The notes under the pieces were generated by a model, which saw only the letters and a list, made by a program, of their open reading frames with translations, had not been told where the DNA came from and searched no databases. From NCBI GenBank assembly GCA_030633305.1, contig DAOVTB010000010.1, positions 1 to 49,379 of the forward strand: a stretch of 49,379 nucleotides of DNA, written 5' to 3'. Positions 8,688 to 15,764 of the stretch are shown here, piece by piece. The stretch is from Candidatus Muiribacteriota bacterium (lineage in GTDB: Bacteria; Muiribacteriota; DAOVTB01). The number at the start of each line of letters is the position of its first letter. Positions within the stretch are counted from its first letter, which is position 1. The position numbers and the translations under genes were made by a program.

Positions 8688-8731
8688 ATAAAATACCTTA
8701 TAGATTTTTTTACTGATTTTATCATCCCCAT

Positions 8732-8740
8732 ATTATATCA
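8732..8740 (-). promoter_or_regulatory. Extended -10 element upstream of the receiver/HATPase gene
   Basis: On the minus strand TGA is followed directly by TATAAT, the extended -10 form, about 45 bases upstream of the ATG at 8687. I see no good -35 at normal spacing, so this is a weaker call than the other promoters. Confidence 0.35.
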
Positions 8741-8857
8741 ATAACATGATAAATATAGTAACAAAAATAATAGAAAACAAATTCGATTGAAAAAGAGTAT
8801 TAATCCTTTCAACATATACGTCTTGAGATTTTCTGCATCACCATGACATGGAGTGCT

Positions 8858-8890
8858 AAGCTTGCGACGTATAAAAATACGCCTCAGCTT
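8858..8890. repeat. Imperfect palindrome
   Basis: AAGCT at 8858 and AGCTT at 8886 flank a stem of CGTAT and ATACG around the loop AAAA. About 12 pairs form, with two mismatches and a bulge. It lies 18 bases upstream of the -35 of the next promoter, so it could be an operator, or a remnant of a palindromic repeat. Confidence 0.45.
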
Positions 8891-8907
8891 GCCCAGAAAC
8901 TGTAAAA

Positions 8908-8936
8908 TTGACATTTACTATGAATTCCATTAAAAT
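8908..8936 (+). promoter_or_regulatory. Near-consensus sigma70 promoter
   Basis: Perfect TTGACA (8908-8913), a 17-base spacer and TAAAAT (8931-8936). The expected start near 8943 leaves a 25-base leader for the gene at 8969. Confidence 0.8.
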
Positions 8937-8968
8937 TAAGAAAATCTAAAATTGGAGTGTTGAGCATA

Positions 8969-9466
8969 ATGAAAAAGATAATCGCAATAATAGGAATATT
9001 TCTTTTACTGAGTACTTTTGGTGAAGCTATATTCTTTCATAGACCTTCGGACAGAGCAGTTGAAGAAGGAGCCGATCTAGTTGTAGTAGGAAAAGTTGTT
9101 CAGGCTGATCCACCACCAATCAGGAGTTTAAATGAACTTTCGCGTCAGGATATAATGTTTCGCGTAAAGAAATGTTATAGAGGTGGTCTTCAAAAAAATC
9201 AGCTTATCCGAGTTAGAATCAATATTATGGATGCTAATATGGCTGTGTTTCAAGATGCATTTATTCCCAGGAGAATAAGAGGAAAAACTTTTTTACTATT
9301 TCTCTATAAAAACCGTGGGAATACATATAAACCAGTTTTTGGTCCCTATGGTTTTTTGAAATATGAAAAATCACTTCAAAAACGTTTTACGTTTCTCAGG
9401 TCCAGAAAGGTTTATAAAATCGATAAGAAAAAATCCTTTATAGATAGAATTATTATCGAAAACTAA
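8969..9466 (+). CDS. Small exported protein of unknown function
   Basis: The 165-residue protein starts at ATG 8969, 11 bases after GGAG. A GTG at 8957 is possible but would put extra residues before the signal peptide (KKIIAIIGIFLLLSTFGEA). The mature part begins FFHRPSDRAVEEGADLVVVGKV. A segment with an ADLVVVGKV strand, then FRVKKCYRG and later KTFLLFLYK, looks like the compact beta fold seen in many secreted proteins annotated as handling a recurring 'risk of release' pattern (VVGKV...F.V...RG...L). I cannot name a family with confidence. It has a strong promoter of its own and no operon partner. Confidence 0.65.
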   Translation: MKKIIAIIGIFLLLSTFGEAIFFHRPSDRAVEEGADLVVVGKVVQADPPPIRSLNELSRQDIMFRVKKCYRGGLQKNQLIRVRINIMDANMAVFQDAFIPRRIRGKTFLLFLYKNRGNTYKPVFGPYGFLKYEKSLQKRFTFLRSRKVYKIDKKKSFIDRIIIEN

Positions 9467-9531
9467 TTACCTAATATTTTATGAGCAATCTTTGAATATC
9501 CGGTGATATCAATTATTATCTGGTTCAAGTA

Positions 9532-11745
9532 TTAAATACTAGTTCTGAAGACCTTATCTACATTTGGTATTGATCCAATTGCACTGATAAGGTTTTCCAG
9601 GTTTTCAATACTTGAAATTTCCAGATTAATCATGAAAATTGCATGTCCTTTTTGTTTTGTAAAGGCTGAAAGTCTGGAAATATTGAGTTTATAGCTCGCT
9701 AGAAGGTTTGTAATGTTTAGAAGCAGGTTTGGTCTGTCGCGAGCAGTGATTTTTAAGACTGCAGAATAGTTCTTTTTATCGATTACAGTTGTATCCCATC
9801 TGACAGTGATCAATCTCTCTTTTTCTGGAACTGATTTTATATTGGGACAATCTTTTCTATGTACTGATATACCTTTACCTCTGGTAATAAATCCAATAAT
9901 TGAATCTCCAGGAATCGGTGTACAACATTTGGAAAGTTTTATAAGGACATCGTCAATTCCCTCAACAATGACACCTGAAGATGAAATCCTTCTGGATTTT
10001 TTTGGTTTATGTTTTTTTCCAGAAATTATATCCTGTAGCTTTAATTTCTCGATCTCGGGAAACATGCCCCTTATTATGTTTCTTGGATTATCTTCATTGT
10101 TTCCAAGAGCATAGTAAAATTGTTCTAGATTATTGTATTTTTGCTTGGTGTAATCTGAAAAACGTTTACTTTTAACGATATCTTTAAGATTAAATGTACT
10201 TGCTGGAAGAATATCGTAGTGATTTTTAAATTTTCCTTTCAGGTTTTCAAGAGTCTCTAAAAAAATTTTCTTTCCGTATCCGACAGTAATTACCCGTTCG
10301 TGTTGTTTAAACCAGCTTTTTATCTTACTTTTGGAACTGGAAGAACGAACGATTTTTAACCAGCTTCGATTCGGATTTTCAGTTTTTCCAGTAAGGATTT
10401 CGACTATATCGCCGTTTTTGAGGTTGTATGTGAGAGGTACAATCCGTCCGTTTACTTTGGCTCCGTTGCAGCGATGTCCGACTTCAGTATGTATTGCATA
10501 AGCAAAATCGATTGGAGTTGCTCCAAATGGTAGCACTTTCACTTCGCCTCTTGGTGTAAAAATAAATACTTCATCCTGAAACAGATCAAGTTTGATATTT
10601 TCTATAAATTCATTTGCATCTGTGGTCTCTTTGTGCCAGTCGATCAGTTGTTTCAGCCATGTAAGTTTTATGTTCAGGGCAGAATCCAAAGGTTTATTTT
10701 CCTTGTATGACCAGTGTGATGCAATTCCATCCTCTGCAATATCATTCATCTGTCTGGTCCTGATCTGTATTTCAAGAGGAATACCGGAACTTGACATTAC
10801 TGTAGTATGTAAAGACTGGTACATATTCATTTTTGGAACTGCTATATAATCTTTAAATCTATTGTGCATTGGAATCCAGACTTTATGGCAGATTCCGAGA
10901 ACAGCATAACAATCAGAAATGTTTTTTGTGAATACTCTGATTCCAATAAGATCATAAATATCTGAAAATTCAATATTGTCCCGGGCCATTTTAAGGTAAA
11001 TCGAATAGAAATGTTTTGGGCGTCCAATTATTTCAGCATTCAATTTGTTAATATTCAACTGTTCTGAAAGTTTTTCAATGGCTTTCTTTATAAATTCTTC
11101 TCTTTCTTTTCTTTTGAATTCAACTTTTCTTTTTAGTTCCTGATATTGTTCAGGATCAATATAATATAATGCGAGGTCTTCGAGTTCCCATTTTATTTTT
11201 TGAATTCCAAGTCTGTTGGCAAGTGGAGCATATATGTCGAGAGTTTCCTGGGCAATTCGTTTTTGTTTTTCAACAGGTAGATGCTTCAAAGTCCTCATAT
11301 TGTTGACTCTATCAGCAAGTTTTATGATCATGACTCTGATATCCTTGATCATTGCAAGAAGCATTTTTCTCAGATTTTCAGCATGCCTTTCTGAATTTGA
11401 CTTAAAGGATAGTTTTCCGAGTTTTGTTACCCCGTCAACTAGCATTGCAGTGCTTTTTCCAAATTTTTCGAAAATATTGTCGTATGTGACTTCTGTATCT
11501 TCGATCAGATCGTGCATTAAAGCCGAACATAGGGTTTCAGGATCCATCTGAAGAGTTATCAGGATTTCAGCTACTTGAATTGGATGGATAAAATATGGTT
11601 CACCGCTGGCTCTGAATTGTCCATCGTGATGTTTATGGGCGTAATCGTATGCCTCTTTTATCATTAAAAGATCTTTTTTGGAAAAAACTTTTTTGACTGG
11701 TTCAATAAAGTCATCAAAAGGTTTGATTACAAGTTCGTTTACCAC
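9532..11745 (-). CDS. rel: Bifunctional (p)ppGpp synthetase/hydrolase Rel
   Basis: This enzyme makes and degrades the stringent-response alarmone. Domains in order: HD hydrolase (HHDGQF, FIHPIQVAEIL, LMHDLIEDTE), synthetase (RFKDYIAVPK, YQSLHTTV, EIQIRTRQMNDIAEDG), TGS (about 370-430), a cysteine/histidine-containing helical region (KCCTPIPGD, HRKDCPN), and a C-terminal ACT domain. The RFKD motif is the RxKD form of bifunctional Rel enzymes, not the ExDD form of RelA. The frame is open to 11856, but I place the start at GTG 11745. This gives 737 residues, the usual length; the extra 37 residues are translated from a dispersed intergenic repeat. No Shine-Dalgarno is evident at the GTG. Confidence 0.93.
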   Translation of the reverse strand: MVNELVIKPFDDFIEPVKKVFSKKDLLMIKEAYDYAHKHHDGQFRASGEPYFIHPIQVAEILITLQMDPETLCSALMHDLIEDTEVTYDNIFEKFGKSTAMLVDGVTKLGKLSFKSNSERHAENLRKMLLAMIKDIRVMIIKLADRVNNMRTLKHLPVEKQKRIAQETLDIYAPLANRLGIQKIKWELEDLALYYIDPEQYQELKRKVEFKRKEREEFIKKAIEKLSEQLNINKLNAEIIGRPKHFYSIYLKMARDNIEFSDIYDLIGIRVFTKNISDCYAVLGICHKVWIPMHNRFKDYIAVPKMNMYQSLHTTVMSSSGIPLEIQIRTRQMNDIAEDGIASHWSYKENKPLDSALNIKLTWLKQLIDWHKETTDANEFIENIKLDLFQDEVFIFTPRGEVKVLPFGATPIDFAYAIHTEVGHRCNGAKVNGRIVPLTYNLKNGDIVEILTGKTENPNRSWLKIVRSSSSKSKIKSWFKQHERVITVGYGKKIFLETLENLKGKFKNHYDILPASTFNLKDIVKSKRFSDYTKQKYNNLEQFYYALGNNEDNPRNIIRGMFPEIEKLKLQDIISGKKHKPKKSRRISSSGVIVEGIDDVLIKLSKCCTPIPGDSIIGFITRGKGISVHRKDCPNIKSVPEKERLITVRWDTTVIDKKNYSAVLKITARDRPNLLLNITNLLASYKLNISRLSAFTKQKGHAIFMINLEISSIENLENLISAIGSIPNVDKVFRTSI

Positions 11746-11810
11746 ATAATAATTGTAACATAAAATAATAGTAATGCATATAATAAAGAAGAAAACAATA
11801 AAGTGATTGG

Positions 11811-11843
11811 ACCACAGAGGACACAGAGAACGCAGATAAAAAG
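11811..11843 (-). repeat. Dispersed intergenic repeat (CTCTGTGTCCTCTGTGG type)
   Basis: Read on the minus strand this is CTGCGTTCTCTGTGTCCTCT followed by GTGGT. A related string (CTCTGCGTTCTCAGCG, TCTCTGTGCGAG) follows the CTTTGTGCC repeat at 35544-35572. It lies upstream of rel in the rel direction. Confidence 0.7.
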
Positions 11844-11859
11844 GTAAGAATTGCAAACA

Positions 11860-11908
11860 AATAGAATAGAAAATAATTATTTAGTTAATAACTATTTTCT
11901 ATTCTATT
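11860..11908 (-). terminator. Long AT-rich hairpin, probable terminator of the UDG operon
   Basis: AATAGAATAGAAAATA (11860-11875) pairs perfectly over 16 bases with 11893-11908. After one mismatch TTAT and ATAA extend the stem, leaving a 7-base loop. On the minus strand it starts 8 bases after the stop of the membrane-protein gene and is followed by TTGTTTG. The stem is weak in G-C pairs, so it may also serve as an mRNA 3' stabiliser. Confidence 0.55.
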
Positions 11909-11915
11909 GCTCTCT

Positions 11916-12407
11916 CTATAGAAAGAAGAAAATCAAGATTCCGCCGATAATAAGGAAATATCCTACATATCTCTGGATGGCATTCATACTGTCTTTTTGT
12001 TTGATCCTGTTTTCTGCTAAAAGTCTTGAATTTGAAACAGTACCATGAAATTTACATTTGATTTTCACACCTGCTTCTGTTTTTGATCGAAACACACTGT
12101 AAGGATATTCTTTTCCCTTTTGATTGCAATGGTCCCATTCTTTTAAAAGCCCAAATTTAATTAGATTATATGAGTTGGCTTTTTCACCTTTTCCAATAAT
12201 TTTAATTCTATTTTCTGATTCTAATTTATCAAATGCCGTTTCAAGTTTTAACATGATTTTTGCACATCGAAATTCCTTATTATCATATTTTTTAGATTTA
12301 TAAGATGGAATTATGATAAGAATCCCTGCAATCAGAATCAGGAATACAATCAGAGTCTTACGACCAGATGAACTAATTAAAAACGGTGTAGTAGTATTAT
12401 TTTTCAT
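11916..12407 (-). CDS. Small membrane protein with pilin-like soluble region
   Basis: The 163-residue protein starts at ATG 12407 (a TTG at 12413 is possible). It has two membrane segments: residues about 17-33 and the extreme C-terminus (about 143-162). Between them is a helical stretch with CAKIMLKLETAFDKLE, then LKEWDHCNQKGKEYPYSVF and VKIKCKFHGTV. This order (Cys-helix, then C..GG/K.Y, then V.C..HG) resembles small type IV pilin-like proteins in several deep-branching phyla, but the classical prepilin cleavage site is missing. It begins 9 bases after the uracil-DNA glycosylase stop, so the two are co-transcribed. Function unknown. Confidence 0.6.
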   Translation of the reverse strand: MKNNTTTPFLISSSGRKTLIVFLILIAGILIIIPSYKSKKYDNKEFRCAKIMLKLETAFDKLESENRIKIIGKGEKANSYNLIKFGLLKEWDHCNQKGKEYPYSVFRSKTEAGVKIKCKFHGTVSNSRLLAENRIKQKDSMNAIQRYVGYFLIIGGILIFFFL

Positions 12408-12416
12408 AATCAATAA

Positions 12417-13028
12417 CTAAAAGTCATCAAGTATACTCTTGATGAGTTTCATATCCTCCCACATTTGCCATTTTGGAGAGCCTTCTTTTCTGGATGGATT
12501 TCTAAGTAGATAAGAGGGGTGAAATATCGGTATTGCCGGAATTTCAAAAAGAGTCAGAATTCGACCTCTTAATTTAGTTATTCCTTCTTTTTTACCAAGA
12601 AGAAACTTTGCGCTGACCCCACCACATAATATAAATGCCTTTGGCTTGAGAAGTTTGATTTGTGATAGAAGGTACGGTAGACAAATTGCCATTTCATTAT
12701 CTTTAGGATTTCTGTTTCCAGGCGGCTGGCATTTGACTATATTGGTGATGTATATGTCTTTTTCTCTGTCAATGCCAACAGATTCAAGGATTTTAGTCAG
12801 AAGTTTTCCGGCTTTTCCTACAAATGGGATTCCAGACTCGTTTTCATCAGCTCCAGGACCTTCGCCAATAAGCATAAGCTTGGAGTTTTTTGAACCAGCA
12901 CCAATCACGATTTTATTGCGTTTTTCGCATAATTCGCATTTCTTACAATCGATGATGTTTTCTTCTAATTCATCCCAGCTTTGATATAACTTGTCATTAA
13001 ACAAATCATTTTTTTCTATATTATCCAT
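12417..13028 (-). CDS. Family 4 uracil-DNA glycosylase
   Basis: This 203-residue enzyme removes uracil from DNA by cleaving the N-glycosidic bond. The 4Fe-4S ligands are visible as cysteines C28/C31 (near CKKCELC), C100 (NIVKCQPPGNRNP) and C116 (AICLPYL). Active-site motif A is GEGPGADENE (from about residue 55), and motif B is FHPSYLLRNP. The N-terminal 25 residues are variable, as in other members. The ATG at 13028 is the only sensible start. Family 4 enzymes are typical of thermophiles and many deep-branching bacteria. It heads a two-gene operon with the small membrane protein. Confidence 0.92.
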   Translation of the reverse strand: MDNIEKNDLFNDKLYQSWDELEENIIDCKKCELCEKRNKIVIGAGSKNSKLMLIGEGPGADENESGIPFVGKAGKLLTKILESVGIDREKDIYITNIVKCQPPGNRNPKDNEMAICLPYLLSQIKLLKPKAFILCGGVSAKFLLGKKEGITKLRGRILTLFEIPAIPIFHPSYLLRNPSRKEGSPKWQMWEDMKLIKSILDDF

Positions 13029-13086
13029 GATTATTGATTATATCAGAAAATTGTGCCGGACATTATTATTTTGTGTTTTTTTTTAC

Positions 13087-13116
13087 TTGTCAAAGTCATA
13101 TTTATAGGAATATACT
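13087..13116 (+). promoter_or_regulatory. sigma70-like promoter, TTGTCA type
   Basis: TTGTCA (13087-13092), an 18-base spacer and TATACT (13111-13116). It is a sister of the promoter at 14685: both share ACTTGTCAAA and the same spacing. Confidence 0.65.
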
Positions 13117-13175
13117 AGCTTTAGTATTATAAAATACGAATATAAAAAGATACATTAATGTAAGAGGAGAAGATT

Positions 13176-14666
13176 ATGTCAAAAATAATACTTTTTTCAG
13201 TGATGCTTATTCTTTGTGTCACGGTCAACTTTTTAGAAGCAAAAGTTATAAAGTCTGAAAGCAGTCTGTTACATAAGCAGTTTAAATATAACGTTGACGA
13301 ACGGGATAAACTGAAAGTAATAGAAGATAATGAAGTTAATTTGAAAATTAAGGCAAGGGATAATTATGATAATTATACGAATGCTCTAGCTCCGTCTAAA
13401 GTATCAAAAGTTCTGGCTGTGGCCACATATAATAAGGCTGGCCAAGAGGCAGGAGAAATAAAATATTATCTTCTTGGTGGAGACCATGTTGGGAAGCCTT
13501 GTGATTGTAATGGTGTCCCGAATGATCCAGATGCAATTCCACCAGAATTTATTGAACATTCCTACCAGATGACTGATAAAAATGATGACTTCATTTTTGA
13601 GAAAGATAACAGTGGAGGCATTTTATCAGGAAAACCAGTTATGGTTAAAACAAAAATAGGTAAAGTTGAAAGTGATAAGGTTATATTCACTTATCCTAAT
13701 GAATCTTTGAAAAAGCATTATGCAGATCCTGGTGCTGATTCAAATCAGACCGCTGGAATGAATGTAACGGAAGAATCTTCTCTTGATATGGCAACATTGA
13801 CTCAAGGACAGATTGAGACATTAAAGAATCAAAACGATGAAGAAAATCCAACTTCAACAATAGATAAATTTTTTAATTATAGTATTAATATTAAAGTGTC
13901 AGACGGTGCAGCCGTAAAAAAAGCAGAAACAGGTGAATTTGTTGGCCCAATACCTGCTGGTCAGCCCAATCCGGATAATGAATCTTCAATCACTATTCCA
14001 GTTGATGTACAGGATGTTACACCTCCCTCTTTTCATATAACTTTTACTTCTACAAGAAATGATGTAGATGGAAATGCAATTGAAACAAACATAAAGATTG
14101 GAGAAAAAGTTTTTAATGATGCTTCAACTAACAAATTTTATAAAATCTTAATTGATGGCATATATTTTATTAAAAAGGTTGGTGAATCCATTGAAACAGG
14201 AAGAAGTGTTTACAGGTGGTTGAATAAATTTTCTATCCATAATGGTGGAGATGTAACTGATCCTGAAGCTCTTGTTGCAAATCAGAAACTTAGAGATTCA
14301 CTTACTTTTCCAGAGAAACAGAGAATACGTGTTAACGTTGAAAGTTATGATAATTGTCGTTTTAGACCGCGGAGAATTGAAAATCAGGATTATGTAGATA
14401 AATTACTCACTGGAGCAGATCCTATGCAGATGCCGGGAACAATGTTTTATGCATTTGTAGAGACCACGGATACGGGAAATTTAGTTAAAATGTGGGGAAA
14501 TACTGAGATTAATCCAACTTTTATTATGCTTGAAAAGTTTAAAAATTTAACTAACAAGATGATATTTATTGCAAGAAGCATGGATTTAACCGGTAATATC
14601 ACTGATATAACAATTCCTGTGACGATTCTGGATCAGAAAATGAGACGGCAAACTCTTGGAAAATAA
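13176..14666 (+). CDS. Exported protein of unknown function
   Basis: The 496 residues begin with a signal peptide (MSKIILFSVMLILCVTVNFLEA), after a clear AGAGGAGA site. The mature protein is acidic and rich in N, D and T. It has a loop CDCNGVPNDP and three cysteines in all. The middle contains VPVDVQDVTPPSFHITF-like text (IPVDVQDVTPPSFHITFTS at about residues 269-287), which resembles the beginning of an Ig-like or cadherin-like fold, and a similar DDVTAP appears in the next gene. I know no family. Its promoter matches that of the next gene in -35 sequence and spacing, so the two may be co-regulated. Surface or periplasmic structural role is a guess. Confidence 0.7.
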   Translation: MSKIILFSVMLILCVTVNFLEAKVIKSESSLLHKQFKYNVDERDKLKVIEDNEVNLKIKARDNYDNYTNALAPSKVSKVLAVATYNKAGQEAGEIKYYLLGGDHVGKPCDCNGVPNDPDAIPPEFIEHSYQMTDKNDDFIFEKDNSGGILSGKPVMVKTKIGKVESDKVIFTYPNESLKKHYADPGADSNQTAGMNVTEESSLDMATLTQGQIETLKNQNDEENPTSTIDKFFNYSINIKVSDGAAVKKAETGEFVGPIPAGQPNPDNESSITIPVDVQDVTPPSFHITFTSTRNDVDGNAIETNIKIGEKVFNDASTNKFYKILIDGIYFIKKVGESIETGRSVYRWLNKFSIHNGGDVTDPEALVANQKLRDSLTFPEKQRIRVNVESYDNCRFRPRRIENQDYVDKLLTGADPMQMPGTMFYAFVETTDTGNLVKMWGNTEINPTFIMLEKFKNLTNKMIFIARSMDLTGNITDITIPVTILDQKMRRQTLGK

Positions 14667-14684
14667 AAAAAATATTTTTTAAAC

Positions 14685-14714
14685 TTGTCAAAAAGGTTTC
14701 TCAAGGGTTTTAAT
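14685..14714 (+). promoter_or_regulatory. sigma70-like promoter, TTGTCA type
   Basis: TTGTCA (14685-14690), 18 bases, TTTAAT (14709-14714). It starts 19 bases after the preceding stop codon, so the second gene has its own promoter despite the small gap. Confidence 0.55.
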
Positions 14715-14773
14715 TAGAGTAGAAAGAATTGATAGAAGACAAAAAAGAATATTAAAAAAAGGAGTATAGAGTA

Positions 14774-15619
14774 ATGAAAAGAACATTTGTTTTGGTAGTT
14801 ATGGTTTTATTTGTTTTTACGGCAGGTTATAGTCAGACGGCAACGACAACAACAGTTCAGTCTGATATGTTTGTAAATAATACATCTGGTTCAAGTGCTA
14901 GTTTTGATGAAGATAATCCTTCAACAGAGCTTGGTACTGATGAACACTCATTTGCATTTGGTGATACACCTGATGGTTCTGTGCCAGGTACAACAGATGG
15001 AGAATGGGCAGAAGAAGCAGCTCCAACATGGACAGTAACGACTCCAAGTGGAAATGAAGTTGATGTTCCAAATGAATCAATCAATAAGGATACTAATAGT
15101 GCAACAATGGGCGAACCAAATCTTGAAGTTGCAGAAGAAGTGGCAGGCGATTGGGAAGTAGAGGAAAAACCAACAGGTTTTGAAGAAGAAGATGAAGAGA
15201 TTGAAACTGTAAAAGAAGAAACACCAAAAGAACCAGAAGCTCCACTTCCACCACATTGTCCAAGAGAACCAGGTGAATATACAATTCATAATGGTGTCGC
15301 GATACGAACTAAAGATACTGAGACTGAAGTAGCTGATCCAGACAATCCTGGTGAAACCGTTACGGTAACAGAGAACGTTGAAGTTGAAGCAGCAGGTGGA
15401 GTATCATATTATGTTGATGATGTAACAGCACCCCTCGTTGATGTTGGAATCTATCAGGATCAAGGTGGAATGAAAGAAGATGTAGCTGATAAAGACGCTG
15501 ATGTAAAAAACAGAGCTAGAGTGTATTCAGTGAAGATGAAGGAAAATCCACGTAATTCAACTAGAGACAAGAAAACAGCAGGTGTTGAAGTAAGTACTTC
15601 TTCGCTAATTCAAAAGTAA
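14774..15619 (+). CDS. Exported acidic Glu/Thr/Pro-rich protein
   Basis: The 281-residue protein has a signal peptide (MKRTFVLVVMVLFVFTAGYS) followed by a low-complexity acidic region (about 20-155) full of T, E, P and D, likely disordered. From about residue 160 a more ordered part contains PHCPREPGEYTIHNGVA and then VSYYVDDVTAPLVDVGIY, echoing the DVTPP motif of the upstream gene. The C-terminus is basic (KENPRNSTRDKK). There is one cysteine. GGAG lies 10 bases before the ATG, and a strong terminator follows. Its extreme composition is unlike the flanking genes. I recognise no family; a cell-surface role is inferred only from export and composition. Confidence 0.7.
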   Translation: MKRTFVLVVMVLFVFTAGYSQTATTTTVQSDMFVNNTSGSSASFDEDNPSTELGTDEHSFAFGDTPDGSVPGTTDGEWAEEAAPTWTVTTPSGNEVDVPNESINKDTNSATMGEPNLEVAEEVAGDWEVEEKPTGFEEEDEEIETVKEETPKEPEAPLPPHCPREPGEYTIHNGVAIRTKDTETEVADPDNPGETVTVTENVEVEAAGGVSYYVDDVTAPLVDVGIYQDQGGMKEDVADKDADVKNRARVYSVKMKENPRNSTRDKKTAGVEVSTSSLIQK

Positions 15620-15640
15620 AATAAAATCTAATATAAAGAA

Positions 15641-15668
15641 ACTCCCCATTTTTGGGGAGTTTTTTTTT
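15641..15668 (+). terminator. Strong intrinsic terminator
   Basis: ACTCCCC (15641-15647) pairs with GGGGAGT (15654-15660) around a 6-base loop, followed by eight Ts. It ends the acidic protein's transcript. Confidence 0.92.
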
Positions 15669-15764
15669 GTCTGGTAAGAAATAATTAAAATATGATATTA
15701 TTATTTAAACAATCGTCTGATTTCAGGTTAAAAGTTTAATTAAATTAATTATTAGTGAGGTAGA

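Noticed and set aside
11746-11856. 37-residue N-terminal extension of Rel
   Set aside because: It is translated from the dispersed repeat and AT-rich spacer, and has no likeness to Rel proteins. GTG 11745 gives the family length.
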